From Streptomyces sp. OR43 (lineage in GTDB: Bacteria > Actinomycetota > Actinomycetes > Streptomycetales > Streptomycetaceae), in contig NZ_RDBK01000043.1 in the NCBI RefSeq assembly GCF_008042275.1, positions 2,649,906 through 2,696,323 on the forward strand: DNA of 46,418 nt. The letters are read 5' to 3'. The first letter of the stretch is position 1. Every line of letters begins with the position of its first letter. The position numbers and the translations under genes are program-made. Positions 30,459-41,052 of this stretch are shown in pieces. The notes beneath the pieces were generated by a model. It was not told the origin of the DNA, did not search any database, and worked only from the letters and a program-made list of their open reading frames with translations.

Positions 30459-31306
30459 GTGCCGTAACCGAGGCGACCCCGGGTCGCGCGCCCCGAGGCA
30501 GCGGTGGAATCGGTCAGTCCGCCCGCGACTCACTGGTCATGGCCCGCCGGAATCTGATTCGGATGACCCGGATTCCAGAAGTGGTGCTTTTCGGGCTCAT
30601 CCAGCCGATCATGTTCGTGGTGCTGTTCAGCTACGTGTTCGGCGGCTCCATGAACATCGGCGGGTCGACAGACCCCGTCGTCTACCGGAACTTCCTGATG
30701 GCCGGCATCTTCGCCCAGACCGTCACCTTCGCCACGGCCGGCGCGGGCGCGGGCATCGCCGACGACATGCACAAGGGCCTCGTCGACCGGTTCCGCTCGC
30801 TGCCCATGGCACGCGGCGCGGTGCTCACCGGCCGGACGCTGGCCGACCTCGTCCAGACCATGTTCACCGTGCTGGTGCTCACGATCGTCGCGCTGCTCGT
30901 CGGCTGGCGCATCCACGAGGGCGTCCCCAAGGCGCTGGGCGCCTTCGGGCTGCTCCTCCTGCTCGGATACGCCTTCTCCTGGATCGGCGCTCTGATCGGC
31001 CTGTCCGTCCGCACCCCGGAGGCGGCCACGTCGGGCGGGCTGATCTGGCTGTTCCCGGTGACGTTCATCTCCAACGCCTTCGTGGACTCCAGCCAGATGG
31101 CGGGCTGGCTCCAGCCCATCGCCGACTGGAACCCCTTCAGCGCGACCGTCCAGGCGTGCCGGGTGCTCTTCGGAAACCCGGGTGTCTCGACCTCAGATGC
31201 CTGGCCGATGCAGCATCCCGTCTGGGCCTCGCTGATCTGGTCCGTAGTGATCATCGTGGTGTTCCGGACCCTCGCGGTCCGCAAGTACCGCTCGGTCGCC
31301 GTCTGA
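30455..31306 (+). CDS. ABC-2 type permease, DrrB type
   Basis: 283 residues, GTG start inside the ATPase stop (GTGA overlap), so translation is coupled. Six membrane helices follow a basic N-terminal tail. The MTRIPEVVLFGLIQPIMFVVLF entry segment and the SLPMARGAVLTGRTLADL motif are typical of the ABC-2 family. It forms the membrane channel for the DrrA-like ATPase. At the stop codon begins a 15-bp direct repeat that runs into a terminator. Confidence 0.9.
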   Translation: MSAVTEATPGRAPRGSGGIGQSARDSLVMARRNLIRMTRIPEVVLFGLIQPIMFVVLFSYVFGGSMNIGGSTDPVVYRNFLMAGIFAQTVTFATAGAGAGIADDMHKGLVDRFRSLPMARGAVLTGRTLADLVQTMFTVLVLTIVALLVGWRIHEGVPKALGAFGLLLLLGYAFSWIGALIGLSVRTPEAATSGGLIWLFPVTFISNAFVDSSQMAGWLQPIADWNPFSATVQACRVLFGNPGVSTSDAWPMQHPVWASLIWSVVIIVVFRTLAVRKYRSVAV

Positions 31307-31342
31307 GCGGAACAGCAGACAGCGGAACAGCAGACAGCGGAA
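31306..31342 (+). repeat. 15-bp direct repeat at the end of drrB
   Basis: AGCGGAACAGCAGAC occurs at 31306-31320 and 31321-31335, then starts a third time. It begins on the last base of the stop codon. The third copy becomes part of the terminator stem. Confidence 0.8.
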
Positions 31343-31384
31343 AGCCCCGGCCGTCGCATCCGGCCGGGGCTTCCTGCTGTCTGC
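31330..31384. terminator. Bidirectional terminator between drrB and greA
   Basis: The stem runs from GCAGACAGC (31330-31338) through a purine-rich segment to AGCCCCGGCCG, pairs with CGGCCGGGGCT, and ends in GCTGTCTGC (31376-31384). One base is bulged; the hairpin is about 25 bp. It sits between convergent genes. Confidence 0.85.
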
Positions 31385-31396
31385 GGGGTGTGCGGG

Positions 31397-31894
31397 TCAG
31401 CCGGAGTACGGCTTCGCCGAAAGGATCTTCACCGTGGCGGTCTTGCCGTTCGGCAGCTCGTACTCGGCGCTCTCGCCCATCCGCTTGCCGTTCACGCCCA
31501 CGCCGAGCGGGGACTGCGGGGAGTACGTCTCGATGTCCGAGCTCGCGTACTCGCGGGAGGCGAGAAGGAAGGTCGTCGTGTCGTCGTCATCGCCGTCGAA
31601 GGCGATCGTCACGACCATGCCGGGCTCGACCACGCCGTCGTCGGCAGGTGCCTCGCCGACCTTCGCGTGTTCCAGGAGCTGGGTCAGCTGGCGCACCCGG
31701 AGCTCCATCTTGCCCTGCTCCTCCTTGGCCGCGTGGTACCCGCCGTTCTCGCGCAGGTCGCCCTCCTCACGGGCCGCCGCGATCTTGACGGCGATCTCCG
31801 TGCGCGCGGGACCAGACAGGTACTCCAGCTCGGCCTTGAGCTGGTTGTACGCCTCCGGCGTGAGCCAGGTGACGTTTTCGCTGGTCTGGGTCAC
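31397..31894 (-). CDS. greA: Transcription elongation factor GreA
   Basis: 165 residues from GTG 31894, with GAGGAGC 7 bases upstream. The coiled-coil N-terminal domain carries the acidic tip (AAAREEGDLRENGGYHAAKEEQ), which inserts into the RNA polymerase secondary channel to rescue backtracked complexes. The C-terminal domain has the usual SPLGVGVNGKRMGES... block. The GREAB N-terminal signature LTPEAYNQLKAELEYL is present. A short acidic insert (FDGDDDDTT) is typical of actinobacterial GreA. It is followed by the shared terminator and preceded by the DUF4307 gene on the same strand. Confidence 0.95.
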   Translation of the reverse strand: MTQTSENVTWLTPEAYNQLKAELEYLSGPARTEIAVKIAAAREEGDLRENGGYHAAKEEQGKMELRVRQLTQLLEHAKVGEAPADDGVVEPGMVVTIAFDGDDDDTTTFLLASREYASSDIETYSPQSPLGVGVNGKRMGESAEYELPNGKTATVKILSAKPYSG

Positions 31895-32082
31895 AGGGTG
31901 CTCCTCGTCGGTACTGGGAATACAAAGCATCGCCCTACCCCGAAGCATGCGCTTCCACGGGTGGGCGAAACCACGAGCCTAACAATTCGGCGGGGAAAGG
32001 GGGAGGAGGTAAACGGCTGAGAGTGTTGAGCCGCAGGTCAGGGGGTCAGGAGTCGCTCAGGTCACCCGTGCGGCGGTCAACG

Positions 32083-32493
32083 CTACGCCCCGCCGTCGTC
32101 CGTGCACCCCAGGAGCTCGACGGCGGTCGCCCGGGACGTCGTACGCAGGGTGAGGACCTGGTCGATCCGGTCGGTGTCCGCGTCGAAGCGGAAGTCCTTG
32201 CGGGCGACCTCCGTACCGTCCTCGCTCAGCGAGCGGAGCGTGCAGTAGCCCTTGGCGTCCCGGCCCTTCCGGACTTCCAGATGCACCTCGACGTGGTCGT
32301 CCGAGGCGACCTTGAACTTGATCATCTCGGCGCTGAGGCCCTGGCCGCCCACATAGCCGTAACCGATCCAGCCGATCACACCCAGGAGCGCGACGCCGAG
32401 GACGGAGCCGATGATCTTGAGCTTGCGGTCCGCGCGCTGGTCCGCGGAGCGGCCGTAGCGGTTCTCGGGAAGCGCCTCGCGCACCGCCGTCAT
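32083..32493 (-). CDS. DUF4307-like membrane protein
   Basis: 136 residues from ATG 32493, preceded by GGGAGGA. A cytoplasmic N terminus (ALPENRYGRSADQRADRKLK) leads into one membrane helix (IIGSVLGVALLGVIGWIGYGYV), and then an outer beta-rich domain with two cysteines (CTLRSL, GCTDDGG). The pattern RYG...DRKLKIIG...FKV...V...EV.K.....CTL....DG.EV resembles DUF4307, found in actinobacteria next to mca. Function unknown. It is divergent from mca. Confidence 0.75.
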   Translation of the reverse strand: MTAVREALPENRYGRSADQRADRKLKIIGSVLGVALLGVIGWIGYGYVGGQGLSAEMIKFKVASDDHVEVHLEVRKGRDAKGYCTLRSLSEDGTEVARKDFRFDADTDRIDQVLTLRTTSRATAVELLGCTDDGGA

Positions 32494-32590
32494 GATCGTT
32501 CCTCCCGTACCGGGTATCGAGGAATTTTCCACCCCCCGGTTCGGTCACTATAGAAGTTGCACTCCGCGACCAATCACTGAGGATCGAGTC

Positions 32591-33472
32591 TTGACTGAGC
32601 AGCTTCGACTGATGGCCGTACACGCCCACCCCGACGACGAGTCGAGCAAGGGCGCGGCCACCATGGCCAAGTATGTGTCCGAGGGGGTGGACGTGCTGGT
32701 CGTGACCTGCACGGGAGGCGAGCGCGGCTCCATCCTCAACCCGAAACTCCAGGGGGACGCGTACATCGAGGAGCACATCCACGAGGTACGCAAGAAGGAG
32801 ATGGACGAGGCCCGGGAGATCCTTGGCGTCAAGCAGGAGTGGCTCGGCTTCGTCGACTCGGGCCTGCCCGAGGGCGACCCGCTGCCCCCGCTGCCCGACG
32901 GCTGCTTCGCGCTGGAGGACGAGACCGTGGCGGCGGGGCGCCTCGTCGCGAAGATCCGCGCCTTCCGGCCGCAGGTCATCACCACGTACGACGAGAACGG
33001 GGGCTACCCGCACCCCGACCACATCATGACCCACACCATCTCGATGATCGCCTTCGAGGGCGCGGCGGACACCGAGAAGTTCCCGGAGGCCGAGTTCGGT
33101 CCCGCCTGGACGCCGCAGAAGCTCTACTACAACCAGGGCTTCAACAAGCCGCGCACGGTCGCGCTGCACGAGGCGCTGCTGGCGCGCGGCCTGGAGTCGC
33201 CCTACGGCGACTGGCTGGAGCGCTGGAAGGAGTTCGAGCGCGCCGAACGCACGCTGACCACGCACGTTCCGTGCGCGGACTTCTTCGAGATCCGCGACAA
33301 GGCGCTGATCGCGCACGCGACGCAGATCGACCCGGACGGCGGCTGGTTCCGCGTTCCGATGGACATCCAGCGGGAGGTCTGGCCGACCGAGGAGTACGAG
33401 CTGGCGAAGTCTCTCGTCGATACCTCCCTCCCCGAGAGCGACCTCTTCGCGGGCATCCGCGACAATGCCTGA
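32591..33472 (+). CDS. mca: Mycothiol S-conjugate amidase
   Basis: 293 residues. The TTG start (32591) follows GAGGATCGAG. It cleaves mycothiol S-conjugates, giving mercapturic acids that are exported, and so detoxifies electrophiles. The zinc motif AHPDDE (12-17) and the later HPDH (YPHPDHIMTH) are the LmbE/PIG-L family metal ligands. TGGERGSILNPKLQGD is a family block. The homologous MshB is shorter; the fit here is to Mca. A small membrane gene overlaps its last codons. Presence of the mycothiol enzyme identifies an actinobacterium. Confidence 0.92.
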   Translation: MTEQLRLMAVHAHPDDESSKGAATMAKYVSEGVDVLVVTCTGGERGSILNPKLQGDAYIEEHIHEVRKKEMDEAREILGVKQEWLGFVDSGLPEGDPLPPLPDGCFALEDETVAAGRLVAKIRAFRPQVITTYDENGGYPHPDHIMTHTISMIAFEGAADTEKFPEAEFGPAWTPQKLYYNQGFNKPRTVALHEALLARGLESPYGDWLERWKEFERAERTLTTHVPCADFFEIRDKALIAHATQIDPDGGWFRVPMDIQREVWPTEEYELAKSLVDTSLPESDLFAGIRDNA

Positions 33473-33716
33473 TATGTACGCGACTCAGGCACTGACGCAC
33501 CTCGTCCCGCTCGCCGAGGAACTCGACAAGAACAAGGTGACCCCCGGGGTCCTCGGCTTCATCGTCTTCGCAGCGCTCGCCGTGGGCGTGTGGCTGCTGA
33601 TGAAGTCCATGAACCGGCACATGGGGAAGGTCGACTTCGACGAAGCGCCGGACCCGGCCGCGGCGGAGGGCGTGACGGAGCCGGCGGTCTCCGCCGGCTC
33701 CGCGAAGCGGAAGTAG
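33465..33716 (+). CDS. Small membrane protein overlapping mca
   Basis: 83 residues from ATG 33465, overlapping the mca stop by 8 bases; ATG 33474 is an alternative. A soluble N-terminal segment (THLVPLAEELDKNKVTPGV) is followed by one membrane helix (GFIVFAALAVGVWLLM) and KSMNRHMGKVDFDEA, then a Ala/Pro/Glu-rich tail. Overlap with mca indicates co-translation. Function unknown; the gene pair looks conserved from memory. Confidence 0.75.
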   Translation: MPDMYATQALTHLVPLAEELDKNKVTPGVLGFIVFAALAVGVWLLMKSMNRHMGKVDFDEAPDPAAAEGVTEPAVSAGSAKRK

Positions 33717-33725
33717 TGCGGTGGC

Positions 33726-33766
33726 GGGGCGGGGCGGAACCGGGGTGACCGGTGGCTCCCCGCCCC
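33726..33766. terminator. Terminator between the mca operon and the STAND gene
   Basis: GGGGCGGGG (33726-33734) pairs with CCCCGCCCC (33758-33766). A 23-base loop contains a smaller hairpin. Confidence 0.6.
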
Positions 33767-33795
33767 TGTGGGCGGCCGAGCGTGTCCTCAGCGCC

Positions 33796-33870
33796 GGGTG
33801 AGCCGACGGATGCCCGCGCGGGGTAGGCCGACGGCTACCCGCGCGGGGTGAGCCGTCGGATGCCCTCAAA
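33796..33870. repeat. Three 25-bp tandem repeats
   Basis: Units at 33796, 33821 and 33846 share GGGTGAGCCGACGGATGCCCG with a few changes. The third unit runs into CTCAAACGCCGG (33864 onward), a motif that also occurs at 13-24. The array touches the stop codon of the STAND gene. Confidence 0.8.
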
Positions 33871-36800
33871 CGCCGGGCGGGCTCGACGGGGCCGGGATCG
33901 CCACGCCCATGATCTCGCGGGCATGGCGGGTCGGGATCAGTCCCAGGCGCCAGGCCTGCCAGCCGTCCTCCAGATCCACGCCGCGGTTCAGAACCACCCG
34001 GTACGCCTCCGCACAGTCCTCCAGCTTCGTGTCCCGGGTGGGGTGGCCGGCCTCGGTCAGGTCGGCCAGTTCCTGCTGGGCCACCACCGTGCCCACCTCG
34101 ATGCCGCCCGGTGAGGCGTACGGCAGCAGCGTGCAGCGCAGGAAGCGGGCCCAGTCCGCGCCCCGGGCGTCGCCGTACGAGTCGAACAGCGCGGCCGCCT
34201 CGCCGCACAGCTCCAGGGCCTGCGGCGCGCGCTGGTTGCCCGCGTCGATCAGGGCCAGCTCCAGAGCCGTCCAGGCCTCCCCGTGGGCGACCCCGATGCG
34301 GCGGAAGTCGGCCCGCGCGTCGACCAGCAGCTGCCGGGCGAACCCCGAATTGCGCAGGTTGCCCGTCTGGGCGGCCCGCTGGTCGCGGGTCACGCGCCCC
34401 GAGTGATGGCGGGCGCACGCCAGCCCGTACACGTCCCGCATCCGGGAGAACATCGTGCGGGCCCGCTCCAGCTGCCGTACCGCCTGATCGGTGTCGCCGG
34501 TCTCCTCCAGGGCCTGGCCCAGGTAGTACAGCGTCCACGCCTCGCCCCGGGCGTCCTCGCTGTCGCGGTGACGGGCCAGGGCCGCGTTCAGCTGCTCGAC
34601 CGCGGGCGCCGGATCGCCGTCCATCAGCCGGGCCCGGGCCAGCTGGGTCAGCGCCCATGCCTCGCCCCGCTCGTCCCGCGTCCGCCCGTACAGATCCAGG
34701 GCCGTACGCAGCGCGGTCTCGGCCCGCTCCACATCGCCGGTCCGCAGGCGCACCTGACCCAGCTGGAACTGCGTCCACGCCTCCCCGTGCAGCGACTCGC
34801 CCTCGCGATGCAGGACCAGCGCCGTGTCCAGAAGCTCCAGCGCCTCGGCCAGGTGCGCCCGGTCGCGCTCCACCGCGGCCAGCGCGTGCAGCGACCAGGC
34901 CCGGTCCTCCGCCTGGGCCGCCGACGACTGCAGCTCGATCGCCTCGCGCAGCCGCGCCGCGGCCTCCGTCAGGTTGCCCTGGTGGTGCAGGGTGATGCCG
35001 AGCGAACACAGCGCCAGCGCCGTACCCGAGTCGTTCTGCGCCTCGCGGTACAGGCCGACGACGGACGACAGCGTGGTGCGGGCCTTGTCCAGCTCGCCGA
35101 GCTGGCGGGCCGCGATCCCGGTCCGCCACTGCACCGAACGCTCCAGCAGCCCCTGGTCGACGGCCTGCGTCAACTCGCTGATCTCGCCCAGCCGGTAGAG
35201 GTCCCCGCGCAGCAGGCAGTAGTCGCACAGCGCGCCCAGGAGATCGAGTACCGCGCCCTGGTCGACGCCCTCGCTGTGCCGCAGCGCGGACGTGATGAAG
35301 CTCGACTCGTCGTCCAGCCAGCGCAGCGCCGCGTCGAGCGAGGCGAACCCGTGCGGTCCGAACTGCCCGGCCCGGGTGGACATCTTGCCGTCGACCATCC
35401 GGATGACCGCGCCCGCCAGCTCGGCGTAGTTGGCGATGAGCCGCTCCTGCGCGGCCGTCCGCTCCGCGGCCTCCTCCTCGTCGTTCAGCCGGGCCAGGGC
35501 GAAGCCCCGTACGAGATCGTGCAGCCGGTAGCGCGAGCCCCGCACATGGTCCAGCAGCCCGGCCTCCGACAGGGCGGTCAGCAGCCGTCCGGCCTCCTGC
35601 TCGTCGGCCGACAGCAGCGCGGCGGCCGCCGCGGCGCCGAGGCTGGCACGACCGGCCAGCGCGAGCCGGCGCAGCAGTCGCCGCGCCTGCTCGGACTGGT
35701 CGGTGTAGCGCAGCCACAGCGCCCGCTCGACCGGCGGGACCGGTCCGTACGCGGCCAGGTCGGCCGCCAGCGCGCCCGGGGTACGCGCCCCGAGCGAGGA
35801 GCCCGCGACCCGCAGCGCCAGCGGCAGCCCGCCGCACAGCTCGGTGATCGCCTCGCCGGCCGGGTAGTCGTACAGCCCCTCCCCGTCCTCCTGGGACACC
35901 TCCCGCAGCAGCTCCTCCGCGCCCGCCGGGTCGAGCGCCCCGACCTCCAGCTGATGGACCCGGGCCGGCAGGGACTCCGGCAGTCCGAGCGGTTCACGCG
36001 CGGTGACCAGGACGAGGCTGTCCGAGCGTTCCGGTATCAGGGTACGGACCTGCTCGGCATCGCTCGCGTCGTCGAGCACGACCGTCACCGGGGTGCCGGT
36101 CAGGTGCTGGTGGTACAGCTCGCTGAGCCGGCGCACCTGCTGCTCGGCGGAGGAGCTGTCGCGGAACAGCAACTGCTCGCGGGGGGCGCCGAGCCGGTTC
36201 AGCAGGTGCAGCAGCGCGTCCCGGGTCGGCAGTGGCGGCTCGTCGTCGGCGCCGCCCCGCAGATCGACCACGCACGCGCCCCGGAACTGGTCTTTCAGGC
36301 TGTGCGCCGCCCGCACGGCCAAAGCGGTGCGCCCGGACCCCGGCGGTCCGTGCAGGACGACGACGGTCGGCTTCGTCTCCGTCGAGGCGCGGGCCGCGTG
36401 CACCCACTGGGCGATCTGCGCCAGTTCGGCCCGGCGTCCCGCGAACCCGCCCTCGGACGCGGGCAGATGACTGAACGACTGCTCGAGGAGCGCACGCATG
36501 CGGGCGGCCGCGCTCCGGTCCCCGCCGCGCAGCTGGGGCGCGGTCCGTTCCGCTGCGGCCTTCTTCTTCGCCGGGGTGCGGGACGAGGCGGTCAGCATCC
36601 GCTGCTGGTCGATGAACGGGCGGATGCCCCGTACCTCCAGCGCCGTCAGCCACTGCAGCCGCAGTTGTTCCGTCCCACCAGGCTGCCCGAGGGCTCCGGC
36701 GCGGCGGTGCGCGGCCGGCCAGTGCGAGGCGGTGACCTTGGCGACGGTGGCGGTGGCGCCGGCGACCGCGACGACGGCGCCCGCACCGAGCGCCAGGCCC

Positions 36801-37114
36801 GACGCCGTGCCGAGCGCCACATCCGCGCCGAAGGCTGCGGCGGCGGCAACTCCCGTGACCAGCAACGGCGTTCCGAGCGTGGCCCGGTTGAACCGTTGCG
36901 CCAGCGGCTGCTGCCCGGCCGTCTCGACGTCGAGCGCCTGGGTGTACGTGACGTACTCCTCGCCCGCCCCGGCCGCCAGCGAGTCGAGCGCGGCGCGGCC
37001 GCGTGCCATCAGCGTGCCGGGGTCGGTCCGGCCGCCGGAACGGCGCACCTCTTCCTCCACGGCCCGTGCCAACAGCCGTTCGGCTTCCGCCCGATGGCTG
37101 TCCCGCATCCGCAT
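33866..37114 (-). CDS. STAND-type P-loop ATPase with TPR array and N-terminal membrane segment
   Basis: 1082 residues. A short charged N terminus precedes a hydrophobic stretch at 82-126 that looks like one or two membrane helices. The NB-ARC-like module has Walker A GPPGSGRT (256-263), Walker B VTVVLDD (343-349) and GGLPLAL (428-434). A winged-helix region follows (about 460-560). From about 640 to 1000 there is a TPR array (repeats of the form GEAWTLYYLGQALEETGD). The fold is that of the AfsR/GutR regulators but without a SARP DNA-binding domain, and it is tied to the membrane. Such STAND proteins act as switches in signalling or anti-phage defence; the role here is unproved. The start ATG has GAGGGGGA 5 bases upstream. 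The C terminus (AIPAPSSPPGV) reaches the 25-bp repeats. Confidence 0.85.
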   Translation of the reverse strand: MRMRDSHRAEAERLLARAVEEEVRRSGGRTDPGTLMARGRAALDSLAAGAGEEYVTYTQALDVETAGQQPLAQRFNRATLGTPLLVTGVAAAAAFGADVALGTASGLALGAGAVVAVAGATATVAKVTASHWPAAHRRAGALGQPGGTEQLRLQWLTALEVRGIRPFIDQQRMLTASSRTPAKKKAAAERTAPQLRGGDRSAAARMRALLEQSFSHLPASEGGFAGRRAELAQIAQWVHAARASTETKPTVVVLHGPPGSGRTALAVRAAHSLKDQFRGACVVDLRGGADDEPPLPTRDALLHLLNRLGAPREQLLFRDSSSAEQQVRRLSELYHQHLTGTPVTVVLDDASDAEQVRTLIPERSDSLVLVTAREPLGLPESLPARVHQLEVGALDPAGAEELLREVSQEDGEGLYDYPAGEAITELCGGLPLALRVAGSSLGARTPGALAADLAAYGPVPPVERALWLRYTDQSEQARRLLRRLALAGRASLGAAAAAALLSADEQEAGRLLTALSEAGLLDHVRGSRYRLHDLVRGFALARLNDEEEAAERTAAQERLIANYAELAGAVIRMVDGKMSTRAGQFGPHGFASLDAALRWLDDESSFITSALRHSEGVDQGAVLDLLGALCDYCLLRGDLYRLGEISELTQAVDQGLLERSVQWRTGIAARQLGELDKARTTLSSVVGLYREAQNDSGTALALCSLGITLHHQGNLTEAAARLREAIELQSSAAQAEDRAWSLHALAAVERDRAHLAEALELLDTALVLHREGESLHGEAWTQFQLGQVRLRTGDVERAETALRTALDLYGRTRDERGEAWALTQLARARLMDGDPAPAVEQLNAALARHRDSEDARGEAWTLYYLGQALEETGDTDQAVRQLERARTMFSRMRDVYGLACARHHSGRVTRDQRAAQTGNLRNSGFARQLLVDARADFRRIGVAHGEAWTALELALIDAGNQRAPQALELCGEAAALFDSYGDARGADWARFLRCTLLPYASPGGIEVGTVVAQQELADLTEAGHPTRDTKLEDCAEAYRVVLNRGVDLEDGWQAWRLGLIPTRHAREIMGVAIPAPSSPPGV

Positions 37115-37420
37115 AAGTCCCCCTCGGTCCCTGCCCTTTCGGCCGGTATCGCGCCCGGCCGCACGAGGTACCAGTCTCCTGCCTGGGACGGGCGCGCGAC
37201 AGGGAGTCTGCGAGACTGCGCGGCCGGTCCCGTGGTGGGCGGGAGCCTTCTGCCATGCGGCCGGCTCCTCCCGGTACTCCCGAGCGTCCCCGGCCGCTCG
37301 ACGTCGGTCACGCCGGAACTCCAGCCACCGCTGAGTGGCCGAGAGCGTCCCGTTGGGTCCGGGAAGAGCGTGATGCGGGCACCTCGGGCAAACGTCGAAA
37401 GCGAGACGGCTTTCGGTTCT
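37115..37420 (-). other. Gene-free gap between the STAND and Uma2 genes
   Basis: 306 bases with no credible gene. Only a 6-bp hairpin (CGAGCG/CGCTCG, 37281-37300) is visible; it could end the Uma2 transcript. The STAND promoter should lie in the 37115-37250 part. Confidence 0.35.
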
Positions 37421-37987
37421 CTACATGTCTCCAAGATCGACTGTGAGGGAGAAGGGCGCGGTGGCCTTCACCGTGCCGGTGAACATCTCGCCGTCCCGGT
37501 AAGCCTTGGTGGCGGGGTCGAGGACGTAGGTGTATGTGATCGGGACGCCGGTGGCGGCCTGCTCGACCCGCCAGGAGAAGGGGATGCCGGACTTGGCGTA
37601 CTGGTCGGCCTTCACGATCCGGTCTGTGGTCTCCGAACCGGGCGACACGACCTCGACGACCAGCAGCACGTGCTCGGGGCGGGGCGGCGTGAGGTCGATG
37701 GTCTCCGCCCGGTAGACGGTGACGTCCGGGCGGCGGTTGGTCAGGGGAACGTCCTGCAGACGGAGATCGAAGTCGGTGTCGGCGTTCCAGTCCGGGCCGG
37801 CGGCGGCATCCAGGGCATTGGCCAGGATTCGGGCGAGCCGGTTGTGCCGCTTGGAGGCGCTCGGGCTCACGACGACCATCCCGTCCACGATCTCGATCCC
37901 TGCGCACTGTTCCTCGGACCAGGAGTCGTACTGCTCCGCGCTGATCTGCGTGTGCATCCACGCGGGCGCCACCATTTCGGCGGTCAT
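37421..37987 (-). CDS. Uma2/DUF820-family PD-(D/E)xK nuclease-fold protein
   Basis: 188 residues, ATG with a GGAGG-type site (TCGAAGGAGGTACACC). A restriction-endonuclease-like fold is seen in RRPDVTVY (D88) and LVVEVVSPGSETTDRIVKADQYAKSG (E112, K126). The N-terminal block is GIEIVDGMVVVSPSASKRHNRLARIL. Uma2 proteins are numerous in Streptomyces and cyanobacteria; the activity of this one is unknown. It lies 306 bases upstream of the STAND ATPase on the same strand, divergent from the YyaL-like gene. Confidence 0.85.
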   Translation of the reverse strand: MTAEMVAPAWMHTQISAEQYDSWSEEQCAGIEIVDGMVVVSPSASKRHNRLARILANALDAAAGPDWNADTDFDLRLQDVPLTNRRPDVTVYRAETIDLTPPRPEHVLLVVEVVSPGSETTDRIVKADQYAKSGIPFSWRVEQAATGVPITYTYVLDPATKAYRDGEMFTGTVKATAPFSLTVDLGDM

Positions 37988-38217
37988 GGTGTACCTCCTT
38001 CGAGGAGCCTCGGCAGGTCCGGCACTGCTGCGCCCAGCCTATTGTTCCGAGGTGTCCCGGCCGCCCGACCCGGAGGAACGCCGGGAGAAGTCCGGCACCG
38101 GCCCTCAGCGCGAGGAGCCGCCCGCCACGGGATGGCGCACACGTGTGATTCGGCCGAGCGAGGAGGGCCCGTGAGGGTTTCGGCTCTCACGCCAGGTGCC
38201 GTGAGAGGCTGGTTCGC

Positions 38218-40260
<2,043 letters not shown>

Positions 40261-40278
40261 CCCGATGGCCGCGGAGGC

Positions 40279-40920
40279 TCACAGCCGCAGGCCGCCCTCC
40301 AGCGCGGTCAGCGCCTCGTCGACCATCGTGATCAGGTCGCCCTCCTGGCCGTGCTCGCCCCAGTACAGCGTGGCCTCGCGCAGCGCACCCAGCACCGCCG
40401 CGATGAAGACCCGGATCCGCAGGTCGTCCGCGCTGCGGCCGGTGCGGTCGGCGAGCGCCTGGGAGAGCATCTTCGCCGTGTCCGACATGGTCTCCGTCAT
40501 CCGGGAGCGGATGGCGGGGATCTCCACCATCAGCCGGGTGCGCCGGCGCAGTTCCTCGTCCTCCGCGGCGGCAACCGACGTCAGCGCCTCGCGCATCATC
40601 AGCCGCAGGGACTCCAGCGGAGGTTCGTCCAGCGGGCGGCTGCGGAGCGCGGCCTCCATGACCGTGTCGTACTCGTCGGTGAGGACGATGTCCTCCTTGG
40701 TCGCGAAGTACCGGAAGACCGTGCTCGGTGACACCTCGGCCGCTTCCGCGATCTGCTCGATGGTCGTCGCCTCGTAGCCCTGCTCCTGGATGAGGCGGTA
40801 CGTCGCCTTCCGGATCGCGACCCGTGTCCTGAGCTTCTTGCGCTCGCGCAGCCCCATGGGGGGCTTGCCCTCGGTTGCGGTGAGGGAGGGGGTAGGGGAG
40901 GTGGCGGCCATGGTTGCCAT
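40279..40920 (-). CDS. TetR-family transcriptional regulator
   Basis: 213 residues from ATG 40920 (ATG 40911 and 40971 are alternatives; none has a good ribosome site). The TetR_N domain is GLRERKKLRTRVAIRKATYRLI, with helix-turn-helix EQIAEAAEVSPSTVFRYF and then ATKEDIVLTDEYD. The C-terminal part (about 90-213) resembles the TetR_C_17 type seen in MftR-like or drug regulators. It is transcribed in the same direction as the upstream hemolysin III gene, whose promoter holds a strong palindrome; the regulator may bind that site. Ligand unknown. Confidence 0.88.
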   Translation of the reverse strand: MATMAATSPTPSLTATEGKPPMGLRERKKLRTRVAIRKATYRLIQEQGYEATTIEQIAEAAEVSPSTVFRYFATKEDIVLTDEYDTVMEAALRSRPLDEPPLESLRLMMREALTSVAAAEDEELRRRTRLMVEIPAIRSRMTETMSDTAKMLSQALADRTGRSADDLRIRVFIAAVLGALREATLYWGEHGQEGDLITMVDEALTALEGGLRL

Positions 40921-41006
40921 TGTCAGGCATCGACGGGGGTGGCGGCCCCACACGGAAGCCGGACATGGCATCCGGACATGGGTACCGGACGTGGCAACGG
41001 GGCATG

Positions 41007-41041
41007 CGAAAGGGCCACGGCTCGAAAGCCGCGGCCCTTCG
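41007..41041 (-). terminator. Terminator of the hemolysin III gene
   Basis: GGGCCACGGCT (41012-41022) pairs with AGCCGCGGCCC (41027-41037) with one mismatch and a CGAA loop. Flanking CGAA and TTCG extend the stem past a single bulge. Confidence 0.7.
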
Positions 41042-41052
41042 TGTGCGGGAGC

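Noticed and set aside
40923..40971. An earlier start for the TetR gene at 40971
   Set aside because: The extra 17 residues (MPCPASVWGRHPRRCLT) have no homology and no ribosome site; ATG 40920 is more plausible, though not certain.
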